Assembly (NCBI GenBank): GCA_009843525.1 | Contig: VYDH01000012.1 | Location: 1 to 50,349 of the forward strand | Reading direction: 5' to 3' | DNA: 50,349 nt | Source of the DNA: Acidimicrobiales bacterium | GTDB lineage: Bacteria; Actinomycetota; Acidimicrobiia; Acidimicrobiales; Poriferisodalaceae | Part shown: piece after piece, positions 9,057-18,279 of the stretch | How the letters are laid out: the number at the start of each line of letters is the position of its first letter | How positions within the stretch are numbered: position 1 is the first letter of the stretch | The notes under the pieces: generated by a model | What the model saw: the letters and a program-made list of their open reading frames with translations, nothing else | Database searches by the model: none | What the model was told of the DNA's origin: nothing | Made by a program: the position numbers and the translations under genes

Positions 9057-11347
9057 GACTCGCCTCCGACCGGCGCTGCATCGTCGGCCGACTCCGCCGG
9101 CACGGGCGGGTCAGGCCCGTCTGCGTCTTCGTCGTCGGGGTCGCCGCGCGCCGACTGCGACCGCTCCGCCCGCTGGCGGACATAGTTGTTCACGATGACG
9201 GCAACCACCAGCAGGCCGCCGAGCACGAGGAAGCGCCAGTCGGTGTTCCAGCGTGCGAAGCCGATGCCCTGGCTGATCATCCCCCAGATGAGTGCGCCGA
9301 TCCCCGCGCCGATCGCCGAGCCGTAGCCGCCGGTCAGCAGGTTGCCGCCCACGACCGCCACGATGATGTAGCGGAATTCGTTGCCGTCGCCGACGTTGGC
9401 CTGCACCGAGTTGAGGCGGAATGCGATGAGCATTCCCGCGACCCAGGCACAGACCGACACCAGCATGAACAGCGTCGTCTTGGTGCGGGCGGCCGGGACG
9501 CCCACCGACCGGGCGGCGTCCTTGTTGCCGCCGACGGCGAAAGTCCAGCTGCCGAAGCGTGTTTTTGCCAGCACCCACGCTCCGGCTGCGGCGAACAGCA
9601 GGTAGAAGAGCACCGAGACCCGGAACCGGGTGACCGCCTGGGTCGCCTCTTCCTCCAGGGTGGTGATGAACATCAGCTTGACCGCGAGCGCCAAGCCTGC
9701 GGCCGTCAGGCCGACCGTCACGAGGGGCCGGCCCATCCCTTCGTCGCTGCTGAACAGCAACCGGTAGAAGGTGCCGACCGCGAAGATGCCCAGCGCTATC
9801 GCGCCGCCCTTGGCAGCACCGGTCGAGAGCGCGTAGAGCAGGCCGTCGCCGTCGATCAGCTCGATCACTGCGAACACGACCGCAGCAGCCCCGCCGGCAG
9901 TCAGCGCGACGCGAGGCCACATCCCCATCTGCGGCACCGGCACCGCCGTGGTGCGACGCTGCGCAAGAGCCCGGGCCACCGCGGTTGCCGCAAGCGCGAG
10001 CGCGATCAGCAGCAACACCGAGAACAGCTCGACACGCAACTTGCGCGACGCAGACTCGGCCTGCACCACGAATGCGGCAACGGCGACGATGACTGCGGTG
10101 GCCATCGGCAGCCACAACGACACGTCAGCTCGCGCCGTCACCAGCATCAAAGCGATGACGCCGGCCAGTGCGAGACCGACGAACAGCAATGCCCGAGCAG
10201 CCTGGATGGTCATCATGAAGCTGATGGCGGGCAGCAGGGCCACGACGACGCCGATGACCGGAGCGCTCGAGCGGACGTGGCCGGTTGCGGCCAGCGCGGC
10301 CAGCACGCCGGTGGCGGCGATGCCGATGGCGAAGATCACACGCCCGAGGCCGCCGCCAAGGAAGCCGAGCTGATCGGCGTTGGTCGCATCCATGACGAGT
10401 GCCAGCACGACAGCGACCACCACGGCACCGATGCCGATGCCGACCATCCGCAGAGCGCGGCTGTCGAGAGCACCGCCGTGGCGCTTCACCGGTTCGTAGC
10501 GGGATCTGCACCATGTCGCGACGCCTGCCAGCGTCCCGATGGTGATGACTGCCCCCCACAACCAATTCGATGCCGTGCCGTCGGTCGTCAAGAGCATGAC
10601 GAAGCCGAACAGCGGCGCCGCAACAGCACCGGCGAACGCACCGGGCGACGCCCACGACGGCGGCTCGGCCCGTCGCGTGTAGCTCATCTCCAGCAGCCCC
10701 AGCAGCAATGCGACGCCGGCCAGTACGAGCAGCCCCGCCCACGCCCAGTCGCGGCCGTCCCAGATGTGCTGGTTGCGGATCCACTCGGCGCCGAAGATGT
10801 CGTCCCAGAAGGCGTAACCCTGCGCCTCATCGAGACCCTCGACGATGACCTTGTTGGTGAACAGCTTGCCGAAGCCGAGCTTGGCGCCGATGAGGATGAA
10901 GAACGTGCCCAGCGTCACGATGAAGCTGGGCAACGACGTGCGTTCGACCAGCGTGCCGTTGAACCAGCCGATCGCCAGTGCGAAGCACAGCGACAGCGGC
11001 ACGGCCAGGTGCAGGCTGAATCCCGCACCGCCGAGCTCGCCCACCTCGCGGCTCATCAAAATGACGAATATGGCGGTGGCGCCGGTCATCGCGCCCGACG
11101 ACAGGTCGAACTCGCCGCCGATCATCAGCAACGCCACCGGCACCGCCATGATGCCGAGCAGCGCTGCGACGTCGAGGAAGTTGGCTGTGCCCCCGGCGGT
11201 GCCGAAGGCCTCCGATGTCAGCCAGAACAGCAGCCACACGCCGGCGAGGCCCAGCAGCGCACCTATCTCAGGACGGGTGAGCAGCTGTTGGATGGGCCCG
11301 CGATACGCGAGCCGTTCATCGGCCCCGCCGGCGGTGAAGGCCGCCAC
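9053..11347 (-). CDS. ABC transporter permease, oversized (inserted membrane region)
   Basis: A 764-residue membrane protein; ordinary permeases of this family have about 320-400 residues. The N-terminal part (about 30-225) carries the usual half with [11 protein letters not shown] (77-87) and [14 protein letters not shown] (141-154). The C-terminal part (about 578-725) carries the second half with [13 protein letters not shown] (596-608), [20 protein letters not shown] and GALIWGM. Between them lie roughly 350 extra residues with about ten hydrophobic segments. A hydrophilic acidic tail follows from 730. The frame is uninterrupted, so this is not a misjoined pair of genes. It overlaps the ATPase gene by 4 nt, and the binding-protein gene ends 8 nt upstream. 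Its role is substrate translocation across the cytoplasmic membrane; the job of the inserted part is unknown. Confidence 0.88.
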   Translation of the reverse strand: MAAFTAGGADERLAYRGPIQQLLTRPEIGALLGLAGVWLLFWLTSEAFGTAGGTANFLDVAALLGIMAVPVALLMIGGEFDLSSGAMTGATAIFVILMSREVGELGGAGFSLHLAVPLSLCFALAIGWFNGTLVERTSLPSFIVTLGTFFILIGAKLGFGKLFTNKVIVEGLDEAQGYAFWDDIFGAEWIRNQHIWDGRDWAWAGLLVLAGVALLLGLLEMSYTRRAEPPSWASPGAFAGAVAAPLFGFVMLLTTDGTASNWLWGAVITIGTLAGVATWCRSRYEPVKRHGGALDSRALRMVGIGIGAVVVAVVLALVMDATNADQLGFLGGGLGRVIFAIGIAATGVLAALAATGHVRSSAPVIGVVVALLPAISFMMTIQAARALLFVGLALAGVIALMLVTARADVSLWLPMATAVIVAVAAFVVQAESASRKLRVELFSVLLLIALALAATAVARALAQRRTTAVPVPQMGMWPRVALTAGGAAAVVFAVIELIDGDGLLYALSTGAAKGGAIALGIFAVGTFYRLLFSSDEGMGRPLVTVGLTAAGLALAVKLMFITTLEEEATQAVTRFRVSVLFYLLFAAAGAWVLAKTRFGSWTFAVGGNKDAARSVGVPAARTKTTLFMLVSVCAWVAGMLIAFRLNSVQANVGDGNEFRYIIVAVVGGNLLTGGYGSAIGAGIGALIWGMISQGIGFARWNTDWRFLVLGGLLVVAVIVNNYVRQRAERSQSARGDPDDEDADGPDPPVPAESADDAAPVGGES

Positions 11348-11355
11348 GGGGAGGG

Positions 11356-12378
11356 TTACCTCGTGCCTTCGCTGACGAGCGCGGCGACCTCGGCGGCGTT
11401 GTCAGGCGTGACGAAGCCAGGACCGGTGAGGATCGGCAAGCCACCGCCCGCGGTGTTCTGGTTTGTCGCTTGCAGGTGCATGAGGATGACCGGAATGTAG
11501 CCCTGCAGGTACTGCTGCTGGTCGACGGTGAAGGCGATGTCACCCGCTTCGATGGCCGAAATCAGGTCGGATGACAGGTCGAAGCCGCCGATGTGCAGCG
11601 TGCGCCCTGCCGACTCGGCGGCGTCGAGCGCACGCAGCGGCAGGTTCGGGCCCACGCCGAGCACGGCGTCGATGCTGGAGTCCGCGGTGAGGATCGAGGC
11701 GATGGTCTGCTCCTGCTCATCGGGGTTCGCGTCAAGACCGACGAACTCCGAGGTCACCTGGCCGTCGAAGGTCTCCGCAAGGCCCTGGCAGCGCTCTTCG
11801 AGGCCGATGTTGGCCTGCTCCTGGCGAGCGCACAGCACATGGGTTGCGCCCAGGGCGTTGAAGCGCTCGCCGGCGCCGTTGCCGGCCACGATCTCGGTCT
11901 GGCCGATGTGGGTCACCGCGCCGAGGTCCTTGTAGTTGTTGACGCCGGAGTTCAGCGTGTAGAGCGGGATGCCCGCCGCCACGACCGCACGGGCGGCCGC
12001 TTCGAGACCTGCCGGGTCCGCCAGGGAGATGGCGATGCCGTCGGAACCGTCGGCGATCGCACCCTCAATGGCCTGCGACTGCGCCTGTGCATCGTTGTTC
12101 GCTCCGAAGTAGACGACGTCGCAGCCGACGGCTTCGGCGGCGTCCGCTACCGCTACCTCTACGACCGACCAGAACGTGCCCGAGTCGCCGTGTGTGATCA
12201 CGTGATAGGTCTTGTCGCAGTCGCTCTGGGTGAGCGTGACCTCGGTCGCATCCGATGCGGCCTCCGTCGTCTCGGCAGGCGCCGGTGCGTCAGCGGTGTC
12301 GCCGTCGTCACTCGAGCACGCTGCGGCCAGCAGTGTGACGACTGCCAACAGCGAGATCAGTTTGTAGATGCGCTTCAT
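11356..12378 (-). CDS. Sugar/cyclitol ABC transporter substrate-binding lipoprotein
   Basis: A 340-residue periplasmic-binding-protein type 1 (Peripla_BP_4-like) protein. The N-terminus is a lipoprotein signal peptide with a lipobox LAAAC and lipidated C21, followed by an acidic Ala/Glu/Thr linker (about 22-48). The two-lobed domain contains ITHGDSGTFW, DGIAISLADP, NSGVNN, GVGPNLPLRALDA, IGGFDLSS and the family-typical QQQYLQGYIPV. The frame is open to 12513, but ATG 12378 has a strong GGGAGGA site and starts exactly at the signal peptide. It would capture the substrate outside the membrane and deliver it to the permease encoded next. Ligand specificity is inferred as a cyclitol or sugar from the operon only. 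Confidence 0.93.
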   Translation of the reverse strand: MKRIYKLISLLAVVTLLAAACSSDDGDTADAPAPAETTEAASDATEVTLTQSDCDKTYHVITHGDSGTFWSVVEVAVADAAEAVGCDVVYFGANNDAQAQSQAIEGAIADGSDGIAISLADPAGLEAAARAVVAAGIPLYTLNSGVNNYKDLGAVTHIGQTEIVAGNGAGERFNALGATHVLCARQEQANIGLEERCQGLAETFDGQVTSEFVGLDANPDEQEQTIASILTADSSIDAVLGVGPNLPLRALDAAESAGRTLHIGGFDLSSDLISAIEAGDIAFTVDQQQYLQGYIPVILMHLQATNQNTAGGGLPILTGPGFVTPDNAAEVAALVSEGTR

Positions 12379-12439
12379 TCTGTACGTCCTCCCGGGTACG
12401 TGAAATAGCACGACGCCCACACCCGATTCCCCTAGGGCG

Positions 12440-13333
12440 CTAGCGCGCGAGATCGAAGTCTTGCACAAACTGCAAGCTCTGAACGACGCCGCTCCGCAAC
12501 CGTTCCACATCATCGGCGTCGGGTCCTCTGAGCGCGGCGTCCTGCTCGAGCACGTACCACAGGTCGGGCCGCGCCTGCTCCAACGCGCGGATGATCTCGG
12601 TCAGCGGAACCACACCCTGACCCAGCGGGGGGAAGAGCCCCCGTTGGACCGCACTCATCAGGCTGTCCTCGCCACGGCGCAGGCGCTCGGCCACCGCGGC
12701 GTCGACGTCCTTGAGGTGCACCAGCCCGACGCGATGGCCGTGGCTGTCCACCAATGCTGCGGGATCGGTGCCGCCCAAGGTGAGATGTGCCGTGTCGAGC
12801 ACAATCTGCGTGTCGGTGTGCTCGAGCACCGCTCGTGTCTCGACATCGTCTTGGATCAGCGAATCGACATGGGGATGGAACGCATGTCTCATCCCCGCTT
12901 CGGCCGTCACGTCGTCAATCGCCGCCAGGCCCTCAAACACACGGTTCCACTGCGTGTCCTCAAGTCCGGGTCGCTGCCAGTCATCGTGGTCGAAGACCGG
13001 GCAGCTGACGAACCAGGTTCCGCCCGCGGAGGCCATCTGGTCGACGACCGAAGCCACGCGCGCCATCTCCGCCTCGAGGCGCTCGGGATCGTGCAGCACC
13101 ACGGCGACGAAACCGCCGAGCAGCGACAGCCCGTGGCGCCCCAGCACTGCGGCGAGCTCGTGGCCGTCAGCCGGCAAGAAGCCCACTGAACCGAATTCCG
13201 TGCGCGTGAAGCCCAGGGCAGCCATGTCGGAGAGGACTTCGTCGGGGCTGAGCTGGTATCCCCATCCCGGCACCTCGCATACGCCCCATGTGATCGGGGC
13301 AGCAGCCAGGCGCTCACGCAGTGATCTACCCAT
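12440..13333 (-). CDS. Inosose dehydratase/isomerase-like TIM-barrel protein (IolE-like)
   Basis: A 297-residue protein of the xylose-isomerase-like TIM-barrel (AP endonuclease 2) superfamily. The opening PITWGVCEVPGWG is the pattern of actinobacterial IolE-like proteins. Candidate metal ligands are the histidines in HPHVDS, DTAHLTLGG and HLKDVD, and the C-terminal EQD. IolE dehydrates 2-keto-myo-inositol to the diketone used by IolD, and iolD lies downstream in the same operon, which supports that role; a sugar or inosose isomerase is the main alternative. ATG 13333 has GGGAGG five nt upstream. It is the first gene of the minus-strand operon, so the operon promoter should lie in 13334-13437, where no clear promoter was identified. 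Confidence 0.83.
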   Translation of the reverse strand: MGRSLRERLAAAPITWGVCEVPGWGYQLSPDEVLSDMAALGFTRTEFGSVGFLPADGHELAAVLGRHGLSLLGGFVAVVLHDPERLEAEMARVASVVDQMASAGGTWFVSCPVFDHDDWQRPGLEDTQWNRVFEGLAAIDDVTAEAGMRHAFHPHVDSLIQDDVETRAVLEHTDTQIVLDTAHLTLGGTDPAALVDSHGHRVGLVHLKDVDAAVAERLRRGEDSLMSAVQRGLFPPLGQGVVPLTEIIRALEQARPDLWYVLEQDAALRGPDADDVERLRSGVVQSLQFVQDFDLAR

Positions 13334-13437
13334 CGACGCCTCCCAAATCCGGCTGATAGTGGCACGAATCCGTCAACCGTTCCACGAACCGCCGCAGCCA
13401 AGGAACCATTGTGCGCGCGCCGCGCAGTGGCGCAGGT

Positions 13438-13479
13438 ACTCAGGCCAGACGGCGCGGCATGGCGCCGCCGTTGTAGGCG
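13438..13479 (-). pseudogene. Remnant 3' end of an MBL-fold hydrolase paralogue
   Basis: This 42-bp segment matches 37 of 42 bases of 13518-13559, the end of the intact MBL-fold gene just upstream. Read on the minus strand it encodes AYNGGAMPRRLA and a stop, against AYNGGALPRCVA and a stop in the intact gene. The differences fall mostly in third positions or give similar residues, as expected for a diverged coding copy. Similarity stops abruptly on the 5' side, and no standard start codon opens a short frame there, although AGGAGG occurs shortly upstream. The most likely reading is the fossil C-terminus of a deleted tandem paralogue. Confidence 0.6.
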
Positions 13480-13519
13480 CTGATCTTGATGGGTCGCCTC
13501 CTGCCGGCAGCGCCCGAAC

Positions 13520-14473
13520 TCAGGCCACACAACGCGGCAACGCGCCGCCGTTGTAGGCGACCATGTCCATGATCGCTTGGGGGACGCCGGGGAACTCGTA
13601 GTCGGTGGACTGAGCTTCGCGGTAGGCGACGTGAAGGTTGCCGGCGAGACGCTCGGGGTCGGTGTAGCGACCGTGCGGGCCGAGGTCGGTGGCCTGGGCC
13701 TGCTCAAGCGGCGTCCTGCCTGCAGTGATCCCCTCGGCGGCCGCTTCCTGCACAAAGCGCAGGTAGGAGCGCTGCTCGTCGAGGACGCGAGCGATGTCGT
13801 CGCCTCCGAAGTGCGGGCCGTGGCCCGGCACGATCACATCTGCTCCGAAGCTCTCGATGACATCCATCGCCTGGATCGTCCCGGACACCGACCCGAACAG
13901 CGCGAAGGGCGTGCCGCCGTGGAAGATCAGGTCGCCGCAGAACAGCACCCGGCAATCGGGCAGCCACGCCACGATGTCGCCGTCGGTGTGGGCTACGAAG
14001 CCCAGGTCCGACAGCTCGATGCGACGGTCGTCGAGATGCAGCACCATCGAGCCTTCGAAGGTCACGTCAGGCGCCCGGAACTGCAGGTCCCCCCACTCGA
14101 CGCCGGGGAACACGGCGCTGTAGTCGGGGATGCCGGCGGCCACCATCACGTCACGGCACCTGGCATGCGAGATGATCGTGGCGTCAGTGAACTGGTAGTT
14201 GCCGTGGGTGTGGTCGGCGTGATGATGGGTGTTGACCACAACCTTCACCGGGTTGGACGTCACCGACGCAATGGCGTCGAGATAGGCCCTGTTGCGGCGC
14301 TCCGTGGAGGTGGTGTCGATCGACACGACAGCGTTGGATCCGGCGATGAATCCCATGTTGTTGATGAACCAGGTGCCATCGGGCTGCACGTAGCTGTACA
14401 CGCCCGGGGCCACCTCGTTGAGCTGCGCCGCCTCGACCGACGCGTGTGCTCCATGACCTGCCTGTGCCGACAT
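13520..14473 (-). CDS. MBL-fold metallo-hydrolase
   Basis: A 317-residue metallo-beta-lactamase-fold hydrolase. The zinc-binding motif HHHADH is at residues 83-88; further ligands are the aspartate in FCGDLIFHGG and the histidine in PGHGPHFGG. The C-terminus ends in YNGGALPRCVA. The ATG at 14473 has a run of G just upstream. Members of this fold hydrolyse thioesters, lactones or similar bonds, and the substrate cannot be told here. It is divergent from the cytochrome P450 gene across a 125-bp gap with an inverted repeat, so the two may be co-controlled. Downstream lies a partial second copy of its 3' end. No signal peptide is seen, so a cytoplasmic enzyme is expected. Confidence 0.88.
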   Translation of the reverse strand: MSAQAGHGAHASVEAAQLNEVAPGVYSYVQPDGTWFINNMGFIAGSNAVVSIDTTSTERRNRAYLDAIASVTSNPVKVVVNTHHHADHTHGNYQFTDATIISHARCRDVMVAAGIPDYSAVFPGVEWGDLQFRAPDVTFEGSMVLHLDDRRIELSDLGFVAHTDGDIVAWLPDCRVLFCGDLIFHGGTPFALFGSVSGTIQAMDVIESFGADVIVPGHGPHFGGDDIARVLDEQRSYLRFVQEAAAEGITAGRTPLEQAQATDLGPHGRYTDPERLAGNLHVAYREAQSTDYEFPGVPQAIMDMVAYNGGALPRCVA

Positions 14474-14528
14474 GTGCCCCCCTCGAGCCGGCCGAAGCGG
14501 CCGCTCGTGCCTGGTCAGTACTACGGCG

Positions 14529-14554
14529 CAGCGTAGAACCCGTCGCCTACGCTG
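14529..14554. promoter_or_regulatory. Inverted repeat between divergent MBL and P450 genes (candidate operator/promoter)
   Basis: CAGCGTAG (14529-14536) and CTACGCTG (14547-14554) form perfect 8-bp arms around a 10-nt spacer, a size usual for a dimeric repressor site. Each arm also contains TACGCT in the outward direction, which fits an actinobacterial -10 box. The site lies about 45 nt before the P450 start and about 55 nt before the MBL start. It may be an operator, a pair of divergent -10 boxes, or both. Confidence 0.4.
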
Positions 14555-14598
14555 GGAAGCGCCTTGGACCGCGCCCGCGGGGACTCAAAGGAGCCGCC

Positions 14599-15837
14599 AT
14601 GAGCACGACTGCTGACACCGACAGCGCATCTGCAGAGCGGGACTTCGACGTCTACAGCGACGAGTACATACAGGGCGCCGCAGACGTGTGGGACGAGCTG
14701 CGCGCCGAATGTCCCGTCGCCCACAGCCCCCACAATGACGGGCACTGGATGCCCACGACGTGGGACGACATAGCAGCGGTCGCCTACGACACCGAGAACT
14801 TCAGCTCCCGCGACATCGCCGTGGCACCCACGCCTGAAGGCGTCGGGCTGCTCACCGCCCCGCCGATCACCTCGGACCCGCCATTCCACACCGACGCGCG
14901 CCGACTGCTGCTGCCGTTCTTCGGCCCTACAGCCGTGGAGGAAATGGTCGAGGTCACTCGCAGCATCGCCCGCGAGCGCCTCGACGCCATCGCCGCCGAG
15001 ACGGGGACAGACGAAGGTCGCATCGGCGTCACGGATGCCGCCGACACCTATTCCAAGCACATTCCCGTGCGCGTCATCGCCCGCATCCTGGGACTGCCTG
15101 AGTCGGACGAGCCCAAGTTCACCCGCTGGGCGGTGGACGTACTGCAGTCCAAGGGCGACGAGTTCGACCGGCGGGCCAACGCGACCCGCGAGGTGCTCCA
15201 CTACTTCGGCGAGCTCACCGACCAGCGGCGCCAGGAACGCGCAGACGACCTGCCGTCGAAGCTGCTCGACATGAAGCTGCCCAACGGCGATCCGCTGGCC
15301 AACCACCACATCACCGGCGCCAGCTTCCTGCTGCTGCTGGCGGGCATCGACACCACGTGGAGCTCGATCTCGGCCAGCTTGATGCACTTGGCCATGAACC
15401 CTGCCGACCGCGAGCGGCTCGTGGCCGAACCCGAGCTCATCCCCACCGCCATCGAGGAATTCCTGCGTGCCTACTCCCCGGTCACCATGGCCCGCGTCAC
15501 CGCTGCTGACGACGCCGAGATCGGTGGCTGCCCCGTCGCCAAGGGCGACAAGGTGCTGCTCCCCTTCGGTGCGGGAAATCGCGATCCGTCCAAGTTCGAC
15601 CGTCCTGACGAGGTCGTCATCGACCGGGCCGAGAACCGTCACTTCGCTTTCGGCTTGGGCATCCACCGCTGCTTGGGCTCCAACCTGGCCCGCATGGAGC
15701 TGAAGGTCGCCATCGAGGAGTGGCTGGCGCGGTTCCCGAACTTCGAGCTCGCCACCGATGTCGGGCGCGGAGGCGTGGAATGGGGCGGCGTGCAGGTGCG
15801 CGGCCCCCGCAACCTGCAGATCCGCGTCGGCCTCTGA
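14599..15837 (+). CDS. Cytochrome P450
   Basis: A 412-residue soluble bacterial P450. The I-helix oxygen-activation motif AGIDTT is at residues 248-253, the ExxR pair at E287/R290, and the haem loop FGLGIHRCLG places the thiolate ligand at C358. The frame is open further upstream, but ATG 14599 has AAAGGAG six nt before it and gives the normal family length. It would hydroxylate a small organic substrate using electrons from a ferredoxin; no ferredoxin or reductase gene lies next to it. It is transcribed away from the MBL hydrolase and converges on ftsK. The substrate is not recognisable; bacterial CYPs of this style act on terpenes, steroids, aromatics or fatty acids. Confidence 0.94.
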   Translation: MSTTADTDSASAERDFDVYSDEYIQGAADVWDELRAECPVAHSPHNDGHWMPTTWDDIAAVAYDTENFSSRDIAVAPTPEGVGLLTAPPITSDPPFHTDARRLLLPFFGPTAVEEMVEVTRSIARERLDAIAAETGTDEGRIGVTDAADTYSKHIPVRVIARILGLPESDEPKFTRWAVDVLQSKGDEFDRRANATREVLHYFGELTDQRRQERADDLPSKLLDMKLPNGDPLANHHITGASFLLLLAGIDTTWSSISASLMHLAMNPADRERLVAEPELIPTAIEEFLRAYSPVTMARVTAADDAEIGGCPVAKGDKVLLPFGAGNRDPSKFDRPDEVVIDRAENRHFAFGLGIHRCLGSNLARMELKVAIEEWLARFPNFELATDVGRGGVEWGGVQVRGPRNLQIRVGL

Positions 15838-15843
15838 TCCAGC

Positions 15844-15863
15844 GGTGAGCGGCGCCGCTCGCC
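15844..15863. terminator. Convergent hairpin between P450 and ftsK
   Basis: GGTGAGCGGCGCCGCTCGCC can fold on itself, with a perfect GAGCGGC/GCCGCTC core (15847-15860) and one G-T pair outside it. It fills the 27-bp gap between the two convergent genes. There is no T tract, which is usual for GC-rich actinobacterial terminators, so its function is inferred from position. Confidence 0.4.
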
Positions 15864-15864
15864 G

Positions 15865-18231
15865 TCACTCTCCCAGCGCGTTCGCCAGTTCCTCGGGCGT
15901 CATCAGCACGTCGCGGGCCTTGGAGCCCTGCGACGGACCCACCACGCCTCGCTGCTCGAGCAAGTCCATCAGCCGTCCGGCGCGGGCGAAGCCGACTTTC
16001 AGCTTCCGCTGCAGCATGGATGTCGAGCCGAGCTGGGTCTCCACCACGATCGCCATTGCCTGGCGCAGCAGCTCGTCGTCGTCGGCATCGCCGGTGGTGC
16101 CGCCTGGCAGGATGCTGCTGCCATCCGAATCGTCAGTGCCCTCCACGCCTTCCACGTATTCGACATCGGGTGCCTGGCGGCGCCAGTGAGCCACCACATG
16201 GGCAACCTCCGACTCGCTCACCCACGCGCCTTGGATGCGGCGCGGCGTGCTGGAGTTCGCCGACAGCAGCAGCATGTCGCCCTGGCCCACCAGCCGTTCG
16301 GCGCCGGGCTGGTCCAGGATGACCCGGCTGTCAGCCAGGCTGGACACGGCAAATGCCAGCCGGCTTGGAATGTTGGCCTTGATCACCCCGGTGATGACGT
16401 TCACGCTCGGGCGCTGGGTGGCAACGACGAGGTGGACGCCGACGGCACGGGCCATCTGAGCCAGGCGGGTGATGGACTCCTCGACGTCGCGGGCCGCCAC
16501 CATCATGAGGTCGTTCAGCTCGTCGACGACCACGACGATGAAGGGCATCGACTCGTGCGGCTGGTCGTTGCCCAGCAGCTCGCTCTCGTCGCTGTGCAGC
16601 GCACCGTCGAGCACGGCCGCGTTGTACCCGGTGATGTCGCGAAAGCCCGCCTCGGACAGCACGTCGTAGCGGCGCTCCATCTCCGTCACAGCCCACGCCA
16701 GGGCATTTGCCGCCTTGCGCGGCTCGGTCACCACGGCTGTCAACAGGTGCGGCAGGCCGTCATACTGCCCGAGCTCCACCCGTTTGGGGTCGACGAGGAT
16801 CATTCGGACCTCATCGGGCGTGGACCGCATGAGCAGCGACGCGATGATCGAGTTGATGCACGACGACTTGCCCGAGCCGGTCGCGCCGGCAATGAGCACA
16901 TGGGGCATCGTGGCCAGGTTGAGCATGACCTCACGACCCGAGATGTCCTTGCCCATCGCCACTTCGAGCGGATGCATGGCTTCGGTTGCGGCCTTGGCGG
17001 ACAGGATGTCGCCGAGCGCGACCAGGTGACGGTCGGAGTTGGGTACCTCGATGCCGATCGCCGACCGGCCGGGGATCGGCGCGAGGATCCGGACATCGGC
17101 GGCGGCCATGGCGTAGGCGATGTCCTTGTGCAGGGCTGTGACCCGCGACACCTTCACGCCCGGACCCAGCTTCAGCTCGTAGCGCGTGACCGTCGGGCCA
17201 GGCTCCCAGCCGGTGACCTGAGTTTCGACGCCGTGACTGGCCAGTGCCGCCACCAGTGCCGCAGCGCCCGCCGACAGCTGGGCCCGGTCGAACTGCTGGG
17301 TGCCGCTGCGCTTCAGCATCGATTTCTTCGGCAGCTTCCAGCGCGGACGCTGGCTACTCCCTCCCGTGCCCTTGCTGGCCGCGAGGGCCGCCGGCACAGG
17401 TGTCGGGACGGCTTGGTCGGAGGGAGGCTCTACGAACTGCGGGGGCGATGGCTCGAAGACAGCCTCGTCGGATGCCGCCTCGCTGGCCTCCGAGGTGCCC
17501 AGGTCCAGACCCGGAGTCTGGCCAGCCGGCTCAGTCTCCAGGTCGTACTGCTCTTCCCCGAACGACGGAGGTTCGGGATCCTCGCCGACGCGCTGCAGGC
17601 TCCGGGCGCCCTTCGACAGCGAGCCGCTCAGCTTCTGACCGAGCGCAGACAGACCGGTCCACATCCATCGCAACACCTGGCCGAGGCCGATGTTGGCGAC
17701 GATCATGACTGCGAACAGCATCACCAGCAGCAGCAGCACCCATGTCGCGGGATCGTCGATCAGGCGTCGCAGGGGCTCGGCAACGACGGCACCCAGCACC
17801 CCCCCGCTGCCTCGCAGGTCCTCCAGCGATCCCAAGCCGTCGGCGGATCCGGACAGGTGTGCGGCCGCAGCGAATGCAACCGTGAGCATGCTCAGCCCGA
17901 ACGCCGCACGGCCGCTCCGCTCCGAAGCGGTCATGCGGGCGAGCGCGACGCCGATCCAGATGAGCAGGATCGGCACGACGTACCGGAATACGCCCAGCAG
18001 AACTGCGAGCGCGCTCTCCAAGACTCGGCCCACGACGCCCGCTCGGTCGCCCAGCAGCCCCAACGCGCAGATCACAGCGAGCGCGAACAGCGACAGCGCC
18101 ACGATCTCGCGAGATCGGCCGCTCAGGGCATTGCGAACTACGCGCGAAAACCCGCTGCGGCCGTCGTGTGCGGACGACGATTTGGACGCGTCCTTTGAGC
18201 CATTGGCCCCGGCGGTGCCACGCGCACTCAC
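15865..18231 (-). CDS. ftsK: DNA translocase FtsK/SpoIIIE
   Basis: A 788-residue septal DNA pump that clears chromosome ends from the division site and helps dimer resolution by Xer recombinases. About four membrane segments lie in residues 40-190. A Pro/Glu/Ser-rich linker follows (about 215-300), then the alpha-beta RecA-type motor with Walker A GATGSGKSS at about 448-456, a VDPKRVEL segment and Walker B IVVVVDELNDLM. The C-terminal gamma winged helix (about 720-788, GFARAGRLMDLLEQRGVVGP) binds the polarity sequences of the chromosome. The start is GTG. In many actinobacteria ftsK follows dapA and rnj; here it lies nearby but on the opposite strand, separated by three genes. Confidence 0.96.
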   Translation of the reverse strand: MSARGTAGANGSKDASKSSSAHDGRSGFSRVVRNALSGRSREIVALSLFALAVICALGLLGDRAGVVGRVLESALAVLLGVFRYVVPILLIWIGVALARMTASERSGRAAFGLSMLTVAFAAAAHLSGSADGLGSLEDLRGSGGVLGAVVAEPLRRLIDDPATWVLLLLVMLFAVMIVANIGLGQVLRWMWTGLSALGQKLSGSLSKGARSLQRVGEDPEPPSFGEEQYDLETEPAGQTPGLDLGTSEASEAASDEAVFEPSPPQFVEPPSDQAVPTPVPAALAASKGTGGSSQRPRWKLPKKSMLKRSGTQQFDRAQLSAGAAALVAALASHGVETQVTGWEPGPTVTRYELKLGPGVKVSRVTALHKDIAYAMAAADVRILAPIPGRSAIGIEVPNSDRHLVALGDILSAKAATEAMHPLEVAMGKDISGREVMLNLATMPHVLIAGATGSGKSSCINSIIASLLMRSTPDEVRMILVDPKRVELGQYDGLPHLLTAVVTEPRKAANALAWAVTEMERRYDVLSEAGFRDITGYNAAVLDGALHSDESELLGNDQPHESMPFIVVVVDELNDLMMVAARDVEESITRLAQMARAVGVHLVVATQRPSVNVITGVIKANIPSRLAFAVSSLADSRVILDQPGAERLVGQGDMLLLSANSSTPRRIQGAWVSESEVAHVVAHWRRQAPDVEYVEGVEGTDDSDGSSILPGGTTGDADDDELLRQAMAIVVETQLGSTSMLQRKLKVGFARAGRLMDLLEQRGVVGPSQGSKARDVLMTPEELANALGE

Positions 18232-18279
18232 CTCAGCGAGAGTACCGAGGCAGGGCTGGACCGTTGGAGACCCCGCCGA

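Noticed and set aside
13334..13437. Possible LacI operator GTTCCACGAAC at 13379-13389 upstream of the cyclitol operon
   Set aside because: Only four-base arms around three bases, and no matching copy was found upstream of the plus-strand set or the LacI gene; too weak to list.
16186..18198. 670-codon plus-strand open frame opposite ftsK
   Set aside because: It is antisense to a certain ftsK and its translation is Arg/His/Gln-rich without domains; long antisense frames are usual at this GC content.
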